A DNA stretch of 64,000 bases, from the NCBI RefSeq assembly GCF_000715075.1, contig NC_134102.1, positions 47,439,348-47,503,347 of the forward strand. The letters are read 5' to 3'. Shown here one piece after another: positions 23,374 to 34,061 of this stretch. The stretch is from Nicotiana tabacum. Its lineage: Eukaryota; Streptophyta; Magnoliopsida; Solanales; Solanaceae. Within the stretch, counting starts at the first letter, position 1; the number at the start of each line of letters is the position of its first letter. The translations under genes were made by a program, and so were the position numbers. Under the pieces are notes generated by a model, which searched no databases, had not been told where the DNA came from, and saw nothing but the letters and a program-made list of their open reading frames with translations.

Positions 23374-23873
23374 AGGCATACATGGTAAAATAAATTTATA
23401 AAATAGGTATACAAGATAAAATAAATATTTTAATTTTATATGGTCTTAACTAGTGTTTTCAATGGGCATACCGCGTAGATTATCCTATTTTAAAATGTAA
23501 TATAGTATTTAAACTAAACATACCACAATATTCTGACCTAGAATACAAACTTCTAACTAAACATACCATAATATTCTAGTTTGCAAAAAAATATTCAAAC
23601 TAAATATACCACAATATTCTAATTTTGAATACGGTATCCAAACAAAACATACTACAATATACTAATTTCGAATACAATATTCAAACCACACATACTACAA
23701 CATTCTAATTTGGACTACATTATCCAAACAAAATATACTACAATATTTAAATTTATGAAGTAGGCATACATGGTAAAACAAATTTATAAAGTAGGTATAT
23801 AAGATAAAATAAATATTTTAATTTTATATGGTGTTAACTAGTGTTTTCAATGGGCATACCGCGTAGATTATCC
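23374..23873. repeat. 112-bp direct duplication flanking a 43-bp tandem array
   Basis: The segment AGGCATACATGGTAAAA...GCGTAGATTATCC occurs at 23374-23485 and again at 23762-23873 with a few substitutions. The 276 bp between them hold about six imperfect 43-bp units, recognisable by AAACTAAACATACCACAATA at their start. The stretch is strongly AT-rich and has no ORF. It lacks TG...CA ends and a primer site, so it is not obviously a miniature LTR element. The flanks 23239-23373 and 23874-23964 hold nothing I recognise. Confidence 0.8.
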
Positions 23874-23966
23874 AAAATAAAATAGGCTCTCAACTTGTAA
23901 AATCCAGCCCAAGAAAGCAGTTCCACAGCAGATCATGTATGGTCAGTTATTATTATAATATCACTA

Positions 23967-24238
23967 CTCCCTCCGTTTCAATTTAGATGAGATAGTTTGA
24001 CTCGGCATAGAATTTAAGAAAAAAAAGGAAGACTTTGGAAACTTGTGGCCTTAAAAGCTTAAGGGGTAAAAGCTTTGTGGGACCATGACATTTGTGTGAT
24101 TATAAAAGTTTCTCATTAAGGGTAAAATAGGTAAAATTAAGAGCTTAAAGTTGAATTATTTCCAATTGTAGAAATGTGTCATTCTTTTAGGAACGGACTA
24201 ATAAGGAAAGTGTGTCATCTAAATTGAAATAGAGGGAG
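23967..24238. mobile_element. Stowaway-like MITE
   Basis: 272 bp with terminal inverted repeats. It starts CTCCCTCCGTTTCAATTTAG and ends with the near-complement CTAAATTGAAATAGAGGGAG. TA dinucleotides flank it (23965-23966 and 24239-24240). The CTCCCTCCGT end and TA duplication are the signature of Stowaway (Tc1/mariner-derived) miniature elements of plants. It encodes no transposase and would depend on one in trans. The next 126 bp to element D are featureless AT-rich DNA. Confidence 0.88.
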
Positions 24239-24366
24239 TATTATTTTTTATTTTATTTATTAAACAAATAAGCTAGAGTCTTTTGAAAGCTGCATTGTCT
24301 TATTTTAAGAATTTACATAAAATAGGACTTGTAGGATCCATGCCTAATCCCCATCAACACTAATGG

Positions 24367-26695
24367 TGTAACGACCCGGCCAATCGTTTTGAGTTTTGTA
24401 GCCCCGTTCCCTTATTTACTGCACATTTTATGCTTAATTGTTGTTATGTGACTTGCCGAGATAGTTGATTCGGTTCCGGGGATATTTCGGGATGCGATGA
24501 GACACTTAGTCTCAAGGTTGGGAGCTTAAGTTGAAAAGGTTGACCGGATGTTGACTTATGTGTAAACGACTCCAGAATGGAATTTTGATGATTGCAGGTG
24601 CGGCTGATGTAGAGCAGGAGCGAAGCTGGCTTGGCCTGGGGTGTGACGCCGGTGCGAGGGGTCTTCTACATCTGCGAGCCCACAGGTGCGAGCAAGGCTC
24701 GGCAGATGCGGGGAAGGGAAGTGTGGACTGTCTTCGCAGAAGCGGATCGAGGGTCGCAGAAGTGCTTCCGTAGGTGCAGAACATGGAGCACAGGTGCGGA
24801 CCCTGTGGACTTAAGTGACTTCTGCAGAACCGGAACTCTTATCGCAAAAGCGATTCTGCAGGTGCGGATATTTGGCCTGCAGGTGCGAAGGCACTGGGCA
24901 GAACATTAAATTCAAGGGCTTTGTGATTTTTCTCATTTGTGGACTTTTCAAACTCGGTCTAAGGCAATTTTTGAGAGGGATTTTGAAGGGTTTCTTGAGG
25001 TAAGTCACTTGTGATCATTTTTATTCAATAATATTGTTTCCCCATTAAATTTTCCACCTAGTTTGTGTGTTGTGAGTTGGAATTTTGGGAGTTTGAGACT
25101 AGGGGTTTGGAGAGTTTAATTTGGGGATTTTAGTGATGATTTGGTGTTAGATTTTGGTAAATTTTGTATGGTTGGACTCGTGGTTGAATGGGTTTCTGGA
25201 TTTTATAAGTTTTATCGGATTCCAAAATGTGGGCTCGGGGGTCGACTTTTGATTAAGAACTTAGTAATTTCATTTGGAATTGATTCCTTTAGCTCGTGTT
25301 GATTGTATCGAATTATTTTTGACTAGATTCGAGGAATTCGGAGGCAGATTCACTAGGCAAGGGATTGTTGGAGTAAAGATTTGCTCGGTTTGAGGTAAGT
25401 ATTGTATTTAAATCTAGTTGAGGCACTAGTTGCCTGAATTGTTGTGATAGCCACGTGCTTTTAGATGCGCACATGAGTGGGGATGATCCCATGTGTGGGC
25501 ACCAGGATTGTATGTTCATGTTTGGGTTGTGCTCGGGCTCTTATAAGCCCAGAAATGACTGTTAAGCTTCAAGCTTTGATATCTAACATGTTGTAACAGT
25601 TTATGCAATCTAATTGAGCCGTGATGAGACTACATAGAGGTTTAATCCCTGAACGTACTTGCTAAATGCTTTTCATTGATGAAATTGCCTGTTTGGGCTG
25701 TGCTAGCACACTTTGCACATGCCTACACTTTAGCATGTTATTTACACTAATCCAGGGACATGAGAATCTTATTTCATTCTTCATATACCTGCATACTTGC
25801 TTTATTGCTTATGTATGATATTTTTGGACTGGGCATGCAGCTATGCCCGGCAGATCATGTTATTGGCACGTGAGTTGTCCGTGCATCACGTGAGTTGTCA
25901 GTGCAACACATGAGTTGTCTGTGCGGATCCATATATTGATATTATTGACATGTGAGTTGTCTATGTCGCACGTGAGTTTTCCGTGTAAATTATATTGTGA
26001 GCACGTGAATTGTCCGTGCAGTGTGTGGAACTTATATTTTCCTTCATCATTTATCTGATTTACTTGTTACTTCCCTCTACATTCCATAATACTGTTTGAG
26101 CAGGGTATTTGAGAAATAGTGCACATGAACACACGGATATTCGTTTCACAAAGCCTTATGAGTTATCTTTAAAATTACACTATGTTGGTCTAAAGGGGAT
26201 GAATCACACTGAATCAACTAGTATCCTAAATAATTTACATTTCTCTTACCTTGCCTGGTTTAATTTTGATACTTATTGAGTTGGTAGTATTCACACTACA
26301 CCCTACACCTCGTGTGCCGATCCAGGCATTTCAGGGCACGGTAGTTGTTGATCGTGGAGTTTTACCTCTACGGAGATCATCGAGGTAGCTGCAATGGTGT
26401 CCGCAGACCTTGACTCTCCTCCCCCTATCATTCAGTTTTATTTATTCAATTCTACTTTCTAGACAGTGTATCAGGCTATGTCATTATATAGATGCTCATC
26501 TACTCAGTGACACACTGGTTTTGGGAAATTTCTATATTTAGTTATGATGTTTTATCCAGTTTTATGAGAGTTTACTTATTTAAACTTGTTTTAGAATATG
26601 TTAAAAATTTGAAAGTGTTGGTAATGTCTGAGTTATCGGCTTGCCTAGTACCATGATAGGCGCTATCACGACAGGTTGAGTTTTGGGTCATGACA
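24367..26695 (+). repeat. 5' LTR of element D
   Basis: 2329 bp. It contains a CG-rich block (about 24655-24900) with repeats of TCGCAGAAGC and GCAGGTGCGG. Between 25866 and 26030 there is an array of a roughly 20-bp unit carrying CACGTG, with G-boxes at 25867, 25887, 25969 and 26002. Relative to the 3' copy it lacks about 0.5 kb after 24590, and it has an extra segment at about 24778-24860. Confidence 0.87.
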
Positions 26696-26698
26696 AGT

Positions 26699-26710
26699 TG
26701 GGATCAGAGC
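26699..26710 (+). other. Primer-binding site of element D
   Basis: TGGGATCAGAGC, one base from the initiator-Met tRNA complement, three bases after the LTR end. Confidence 0.85.
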
Positions 26711-26895
26711 CTAGGTTACATAGGTCTCACGAGTCATGAGCAGATTTAGTAGAGTCTTGTGAATCGGTATGGAGACCTATGTAATTATCATTGAGAGTCT
26801 GCTGAACCCTTAGGAAAACTTCACATTCTTGTATTCTTGTCATGCGATTTTACTGCTTCCGAGAGCTGAACTTCTGTTATTCTATTCTCTCACAG

Positions 26896-28196
26896 ATGGT
26901 GAGGACACGTGCTACCGGACCGGATGGACAGCCACCAGCACCACCAGCTAGGGCCATGAGAGGTCGAGGCTGCGGAAGGGGCCAAGGTGCAGCTCGTACA
27001 ACTGCTAGAGCAGCACCTGCAGATCCACCAGTTGCTTTAGCTCAGGAAAAGGTACTAGATGTGGTTGAGCCAGTTGAGTCAGCTCAAGCACTAGCTGTGC
27101 CATTGTTATTCCAGTCCTTTAGGAGGCTTTGGCTCACATATTGACTGTGTGCACTAGCCTTGCCTAGGCAGTTTCGGTTCAGACCGCGACAACCATTTCT
27201 TAGGCTAGGGAGGTACTCAAATTCCTGTCGCCCACACTCCAAAGCATGTGATGCAGGTTCAGACACCGAGGGTACCACTAGCTCAACCGGTTGCAGTTGC
27301 TTAAGCGCCCAGGTGGGTCCCATTATGAGTGATGATGGGCAAAAGAGACTAGAGAGATTTGGGAGAATCCAGCCTCCATCATTCAGTGGGGTAGAGTCAG
27401 AGGATGCCTAGGACTTCTTGGATAGGTGCCAGGGATTCTTCGCACGGCGGGTATTCTGTAGACCAGTGGGGTCTCATTTTCTACTTTTCAATTTACTGGG
27501 GCTGCCTTCAAATAGTGGGAGGCCTATGAGAGGCGCAGGCTAGTCGGTGCAGCACCACTTTCATGGCATGAGTTCTCTGTTCTATTCTTGGAGAAATTTG
27601 TGCCATAAACCCGCATGGAGGAGCTGCACAGGCAAGGCGACCAGCTGCGTCAGGAGGGCATGTCTGTGACCCAGTATGAAATGAGATTTTCAAAGTTGGC
27701 TCATCACGCAGTTTGGTTGGTTCCCACTGAGAGGGAGAGGATTAGAAGGTTCATTGATGGCCTCACCTATCAGTTGCATTTTGTTATGACTCGGGAGAGT
27801 GTAACAGCTGCTACGTTCGACGAGGTGGTTGATATTGCTCGGCGGCTAGAGATGGTCCATAGTCAGGAGCGTGAGGGGAGGGAGGTCAATAGGCCTCATG
27901 GATCGGGTGGTTTCTGCGGTGTTTCTTATGGGGGTCAGTCCCACCATAGTATGGGTCGTCCTTATTGGCCCGCTCATACGGCTCATCCAGCTCATCGTGG
28001 TGCATCAGTTAGGCACGGTTCATTCAGTGCACCACCAGCGCAGAGTTCTCACCATGCCTCATCTGCTCAGGTTTCTGCAGGCAGTTCCTCAGGTTATCAA
28101 GAGCAACAGCTCCGTCAGAGGAGGGGTTATTTCGAGTGCAGGGACATGAGTCATCTCAAGAAGGACTGCCCTAGATTGTTGAGTGTTGTTCCATAG
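26896..28196 (+). pseudogene. gag of element D (frameshifted)
   Basis: I place the start at the ATG of 26896, because MVRTRATGPDGQ matches the gag starts of A and F; an in-frame ATG lies upstream at 26842. The first frame ends at 27142 after a shift near 27115. The capsid region between 27330 and 27610 is in other frames with stops. A long open part then runs from 27615 to 28196, with SVTQYEMRFSKLAHHAVWLVP and FDEVVDIARRLEMV. The zinc knuckle reads YFECRDMSHLKKDCP. The first Cys of CX2CX4HX4C is Tyr, so RNA binding is probably lost. Two adjacent TAG stops separate it from the protease ORF. Confidence 0.83.
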
Positions 28197-28211
28197 TAGA
28201 GTTCTTGGCCG

Positions 28212-29606
28212 ATGATACCAGCACCACCAGTTACTTCGCCACCCGCCCAGCCAGCTCGGGGTGAGGCCCAACCAGCTAGAGGTCGCCCTAGAGAGGGAAG
28301 TCGTTCAGGTGGCGGTCAGTCCCGATTCTATGTTATTCCTTCCAGGCCAGATGATGCTGCTTCAGATGTAGTGATCACATGTATTGTCTCAGTGTGCCAC
28401 AGAGATGCTTCCACATTATTTGACCCCGGTTCTACCTATTCCTATGTATCATCCTATTTTACTCGTTATTTGGATATGCCCCGTGAGTCCTTAGTTTCAC
28501 CTGTTCATATCTCTCCACCGGTGGGCGATACTATTATTGTGGACCGTGTATATCAATTATGTGTAGTGACTATTGAGGGATTGGAGACTAGAGTTGATCT
28601 CTTATTGCTTAGTATAGTTGATTTTGAAGTGATATTGAGTATGGATTGGTTGTCTCCATGTCATGATATTATAGATTGTCACGCTAATACCATAACATTG
28701 ACAATGCCGGGTTTGCCAAGGATCAAGTGGAGAGGTTCTCGAGATTATGTTCCCAGGAGGGTGATTTCATATTTGAAGGCCCAACGGATGGTTGGGAAGG
28801 GATGTTTGTCATATTTGTCCTTTGTGAGGGATGTTGGTGCTGATACCCCTACTACTGATTCTGTTCCGGTGGTGCATAATTTTCCGCATGTGTTTCCTAC
28901 AGACCTGTACGGCATGCCACCGGACATGGATATTGACTTTGGTATTGACTTAGTGTCGGGCACTCAGCTCATTTTTATTCCTCCATATTTCAGGTGGTCG
29001 GATGAGTGTGAGGAGAGTTTTCAGAAGCTCAAGAATGCCTTGACCACAGCTCCAGTTCTAGTTTTCCCTTCAGCTTCTGGTTCTTAATCAGTGTATTGTG
29101 ATGCTTCTCGGATTGGTATTGGGTGTGTCTTAATACAGGAGGGTAGACTGATTTCTTGTGCTCCGCGTCAGTTGAAGCCTAATGAGAAGAACTGCCTTGT
29201 TTATGATTTGGAGTTGGCAGCCATCGTTCATGCATTGAAGATTTGGAGGCATTACCTCTATGGTGTGTCTTGCGAGGTATTTACAGATCATCAGAGTCTC
29301 TAGCACTTGTTCAAACAAAAGGATCTAAATTTGAGATAGCGGAGATGGTTGGAGCTGCTAAAGGACTACGATATCACAATTTTGTATCATCCCAGGAAGG
29401 CCAATGTGGTGGCCAATACCTTGAGTAAAAAGGCGGTGAGTATGGGTATCCTAGCATTTATTCCTGTTGGTGAGAGACCGCTTGCAGTTGATGTTCAGGC
29501 CTTGGCCAACCAGTTCATGAGGTTAGATGTTTCGAAACCCAATCAGGTTCTAGCTTGTGTTGTTTCTCGGTCTTCCTTATATAATCGCATTAGAGAGCGC
29601 TAGTGT
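28212..29606 (+). pseudogene. Protease-RNase H fusion of element D (RT domain deleted)
   Basis: The long ORF 28212-29087 carries retropepsin (STLFDPGSTYSYVSSYF, active Asp in DPGS; VILSMDWLSPCHD) and the start of RT up to LIFIPPY. It then jumps in frame to [18 protein letters not shown], which normally lies after the RT palm. Compared with H, about 0.77 kb is missing, including all RT catalytic motifs. RNase H follows after a stop at 29085, with the conserved acidic segments [19 protein letters not shown] and FTDHQSL all present. A further in-frame TAG is at 29301 and another at 29337. There is no second copy of RT elsewhere in the element. Confidence 0.87.
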
Positions 29607-31012
29607 GATGATCCCCATTTGCTTGTCCTTAAGGAAATGGTTCAGCACGGTGATGCCAAGGATGTTAATATTGGGGATGATGGGGTGTTGAGGATGCAGG
29701 GTCATATTTTTGTGCCTAGTATGGATGAGCTACGTGAGTTGATCCTTGAGGAGGCCCACATTTTGCGGTATTCTATCCATCCGGGTGCCGCGAAGATATA
29801 CCAGGACTTGAGACAACATTATTAGTGGAGGAGTATAAAGAAGGATATAGAGGGGTTTGTAGCTCGTTGCCTAAATTGTCAGCAGGTGAAGTATGAGCAT
29901 CAGAGATCGAGCAGATTGCTTTAGAGGCTTGAGATTCTGGAGTGGAAATGGGAGCATATCACCATGGATTTTGTAGTTGGACTTCCATGGACTTCGAGGA
30001 AGTTTGATGCTATTTGGGTGATCGTGGATCGGTTGACCAAGTTCGCACATTTCATTCCAGTTGGGACTACTTATTCTTCGGAGAGGTTGGCTAAGATCTA
30101 CATCTGCGAGATTGTTCACCTTCACGGAGTGCCAGTGTCCATCATTTCAGATCAGGGCATGCAGTTTACATCACAGTTTTGGAGAGCGGTGCAGCGAGAG
30201 TTGGGCACACAGGTTGAGATGAGTACAACATTTCACCCTCAGACGGATGGGCAGTCTGAGCGCACTATTCAGATATTGGAGGATATGTTATGCGCTTGTA
30301 TCATAGATTTCGGGGGTTCTTGGGATCAGTTCCTGCTACTCGCGGAGTTTTCCTACAACAATAGTTAACAATCGAACATTCAGATGGCTCCGTATGAGGC
30401 TTTGTATGGGAGATAGTGTCGGTCTCCTGTGGGATGGTTTGAGCCGGGTGAGGCTAGGCTATTGGGTACTAACCTAGTTCAGGACGTTTTGGATAAGGTT
30501 AAATTGATTCAGGATAAGCTTCGAACGGTGCAATCTAGACAGAAGAGTTACGCCAATCGGAATGTTCATGATGTTGCTTACATGTTTGGGGAGAAGGTAT
30601 TGCTCAAGGCTTTACCCATGAAGGGTGTTATGAGGTTCGGGAAGAAGTGCAAGTTGAGTCCTCGGTATATTGGGCCGTTTGAGGTACTTCAGAGGATTGG
30701 AGATGTGGCTTATGAGCTTGCCTTGCTGCCTAGTCTGTCAAGTGTTCCTCTAGTATTTCATGTTTCTATGCTCCAGAAGTATGTCGGCGATCCGTCTCAT
30801 GTTTTGGATTTCAGCACGGTTCACTTGGATGGTGATTTCACTTATGATGTGCAACCGGTGGCCATTTTGTATTGGAAGGTTCGAAAGTTGAGATCAAAGG
30901 ACATAGCTCCAGTGAAGGTGCAATGGAGAGGCCTCCCAGTTGAGGAGGCTACTTGAGAGACCGAGTGGGACATGCAGAGAAGTTATCCATACCTATTTGA
31001 GACTCCAGGTAC
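29607..31012 (+). pseudogene. Integrase with chromodomain of element D
   Basis: Same frame as RNase H, interrupted by single stop codons rather than shifts (29823, 29922, 30366, 30414, 30954). The HHCC zinc-binding set is present: EAHILRYSIHPG, then CLNCQQVK. The core has MDFVVGLPWTSRKFDAIWVIVD, IISDQGMQF and DGQSERTIQILEDML. D-D-35-E is intact, with 35 residues between Asp and Glu. The C-terminal part contains GVMRFGKKCKLSPRYIGPFE, VFHVSMLQKYVGD and a chromodomain-like end VQWRGLPVEEAT followed by a stop in place of Trp or Arg. The pattern of isolated stops suggests slow decay. Confidence 0.87.
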
Positions 31013-31024
31013 GTTTCTAGACCC

Positions 31025-31059
31025 ATTCGAGGATGAACGTTTGTTTAAGAGAGGGAAGA
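31025..31059 (+). other. Pre-PPT inverted repeat and polypurine tract of element D
   Basis: ATTCGAGGATGAAC at 31025-31038, then the purine tract AAGAGAGGGAAGA, ending right before the 3' LTR. Confidence 0.82.
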
Positions 31060-33710
31060 TGTAACGATCCGGCCGATCATTTTAAGTGTTGTAGCCCCGT
31101 TCCCCCATTTACTACTCATTTTATGCTTAATTGTTGTTATGTGACTTGCCGGGGTAGTTGATTTGGTTTCGGGGATGTTTCAGGATGCGATGAGATACTT
31201 AGTCTCAAGGTTGGGAGCTTAGGTTGAAAATATTTATCGGATATTGACTTATATGTAAATGACTCCAGAATAGAGTTTTGATGATTCTGATAGCTCCGTT
31301 GGGTGATTTTGGCTTAGGAGTGTCTCCGGATAGTGATTTGGAGGTCCGTAGTTAAATTAGACTTGAAATGACGAAAGTTGGAAAATTCGAAGCGTTGGAA
31401 ATTTAAAAATTTGACCGAGTATTGACTTTGTGGTTACCGGGCTCGGATTTTGGTTCAGGGAGTTGAATTAGGTCTGTTATGTCATTTATGACTTGTGTGC
31501 AAAATTTGAGGTCAATCGGACTTGATTTGATAGGTTTCGGCATCGATTGTAGAAGTTGGAATTATTTAATTTTCATTAGGCTTGAATTAGTGTACAATTC
31601 GTATTTTTCATGTTATTTGATGCGATTTGAGGGCTCTACTAAGTTTATATCATATTTTAGGACTTGTTGGTGTGTCTGGTAGAGGTCTCAGTGGCATCGT
31701 GTGGAGTTCAGATTGTTATCGGATCGAAAATGGGACTTAGAGTATTGCTGAAGCTGGGATCCTTCTGGTGTGATCGCACCTACGGGGATATTGGCCGCGG
31801 ATGCAGCTGATGTAGTGCAGGAGCGGAGCTAGGCTGGCCTGGGGTGTGACGCAGGTACGAGGGGTCTTCCGCATCTACGAGCCCGTAGGTGCGAGCAAGG
31901 CTCCGCAGATGCAGAGAAGGGGAGTGTTAGCTGTCTTCGCAGAAGCAGATCGAGGGTCGCAGAAGCACTTCCGCAGGTGCGGAAATTTGGCCCGCAGGTG
32001 CGAAGGCACTGGGCAGAACATTAAATACGAGGGCTTCGTGATATTTCTCATTTTTGGACTTTTCAAACTCGGTCTAAGGCGATTATTTAGAGGGATTTTG
32101 AAGGATTTCTTGAGGTAAGTCACTTGTGATCATTTTTATTCAATAATATTGTTTCCCTATTAAATTCCCCACCTAGTTTGTTTGTTTTGAGGTGGAAATT
32201 TGGGAGTTTGAGTCTAGGGATTTGGAGAGTTTAATTTGCGGATTTTAGTGACGATTTGGTGTTAGATTTTAGTAAATTTGGTATGGTTGTACTCGTAGTT
32301 GAATAGATTCGCGAGGCAAGGGTTTTTTGGAGTAGAGATTTTCTCGGTTTGAGGTAAGTATCGTATTTAAACTCGGTTGATTCACTATTTTCCTGAATTG
32401 TTGTGACAGCCACATGATTTTGGGTGTGCACAGGCGTGGGGATGATCCCATGTGCGGGCACCGGGATTGTATATTCATGTTTGGGTTATGCTCCGGCTCT
32501 TATAAGCACAGAAATGACTGTCAAGCTTTATGCTTTGATATCTAACATGTTGTAACAGTTTGTGCGATCTAATTGAGCCGTGATGAGACTACTTAGAGGT
32601 TTAATCCCTGAATGAACTTGATAAATGCTTTTCATTGATGAAACTGCCGGTTTGGGTGATAGCACACTTTGTACATGCCTACACTTTAGCATGTTATTTA
32701 CATCAGTCCAACGACATGAGAATCTTATTTCATTCATCATATACATGCATACTTGCTTTATTGCTTCTGTATGATATTTTTGGGCTGGGCATACGGCTAT
32801 GCCGGGCGGATTATATTATTGGCATATGAGTTATCCGTGCAGTACGTGAACTGTCTCAGCTGATCCATGTATTGATATTATTGACACGTGAGGTATCCGT
32901 GAAGCACGTGAGTTGTCTATGCGGATCCATATATTGATATTATTGATACGTGAGTTATCCGTGTCGCATGTGAGTTATCCGTGCAGATTCTATTGTGAGC
33001 ATGTGAGCATGTGAGTTGTCCGTGCAGCACGTGAGTTGCCCGTGCAGCACGTGAGTTGTCCGTGCAGTATTTGGAATTTATATTTTCCTTGATCATTTAT
33101 TTTATTCACGTATTACTTCCCTCTACATGCCATAATATTGTTGGAGCAAGGTATTTGATAAATAGTGCACATGCACACACGGATATTCTTCCCACGAAGC
33201 CTTATGATTTATACTTATGAATCACAAATCAACTAGTATCCTAAATAATTTAAACTTCTCTTACCTTGACTTGTTTAATTCCGATACTTATTGAGTTGGT
33301 TGTATTCACACTACATCCTGCACCTCGTGTGCAGATCAAGATATTTCCGGGCACAGTGATTGTTGATCGTGGAGTTTTACCTGTACGGAGATCATCGAGG
33401 TATATGCTATGGCGTCCGCAGACCTTGACTTTCCTCCCCTTATCTTTCAATTTTATTTATTCAGTTCTACTTTCTAGACAGTGTATCCGACAATGTCATT
33501 ATATAGATGCTCATATACTGAGTGACACTCTGGTTTTGGGAAACTTCTGTATTTAGTTATGACGTTTTATCCAGTTTTATGAGAGTTTACGTATTTAAAC
33601 TTGTTTTAGAATATGTTAAAAATTTGAAAGTGTTGGTAATGTCTGAGTTGTCGGCTTGCCTAGTACCATGATAGGCGCCATCACGACATGTTGAGTTTTG
33701 GGTCGTGACA
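31060..33710 (+). repeat. 3' LTR of element D
   Basis: 2651 bp. It keeps about 0.5 kb (31289-31800) that the 5' copy lacks. The CG-rich block is at about 31845-32010. G-box hexamers lie at 32885, 32905, 33028 and 33048, in pairs 20 bp apart. A perfect 6-bp hairpin CTGCAC/GTGCAG is at 33318-33334. Confidence 0.87.
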
Positions 33711-34061
33711 GATAACTTTTGATATATGTTTTAAAAAAATAACCGACCATATTTGGAATATTAGAAGGACGGGGTAGGCAAGTTTTATCTATCCTTTTAT
33801 TCCTTCATTTCATTAACTTTGTCTGACTTTCTATCCTTTCATAGATTTTAAAGAAAGCTGTGAAATAACAAAGCCAACTTTGCCAATAATATTGTTTGAT
33901 ACATATACTCATCAATGGCAAGAACTTCATACTCAGCGAAAGAAACGGTAATTGAAATCTAAACAAAAGTTAATTTTTCATTCACTGAATACTGGAACAG
34001 TACTTCTACACAGCTCAGCAAAGCATTTAGCACAAGACTACTTAAATAAGTTTCATGAAGT
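33711..34061. other. 3' flank of the PAE gene
   Basis: 350 bp of AT-rich sequence with pyrimidine-rich stretches (for example 33795-33840) between LTR D and the PAE stop codon. On the minus strand it would hold the 3' untranslated region of the PAE gene. I see no repeat or second gene in it. Confidence 0.5.

Larger units (their letters stand above)
24367..33710 (+). mobile_element. Element D: Ty3/gypsy chromovirus with RT deleted
   Basis: LTRs at 24367-26695 and 31060-33710 both begin TGTAACGA(C/T)CCGGCC and end ATGACA/GTGACA. A primer site, gag, a shortened pol and a polypurine tract lie between them. The flanking pentamers AATGG (left) and GATAA (right) do not match. The ends may come from recombination between two copies, or the flank may have changed. 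It lies between the MITE island and the PAE gene. Confidence 0.87.

Noticed and set aside
23374..23873. TRIM (terminal-repeat retrotransposon in miniature)
   Set aside because: The 112-bp direct repeats do not start TG or end CA, no tRNA-type primer site follows the first copy, and there is no polypurine tract before the second.
24512..24909. Overlapping ORFs of 70-92 codons in LTR D as small genes
   Set aside because: They arise from the CG-rich repeat block of the LTR, occur in several frames and both strands, and have no start context or homology.
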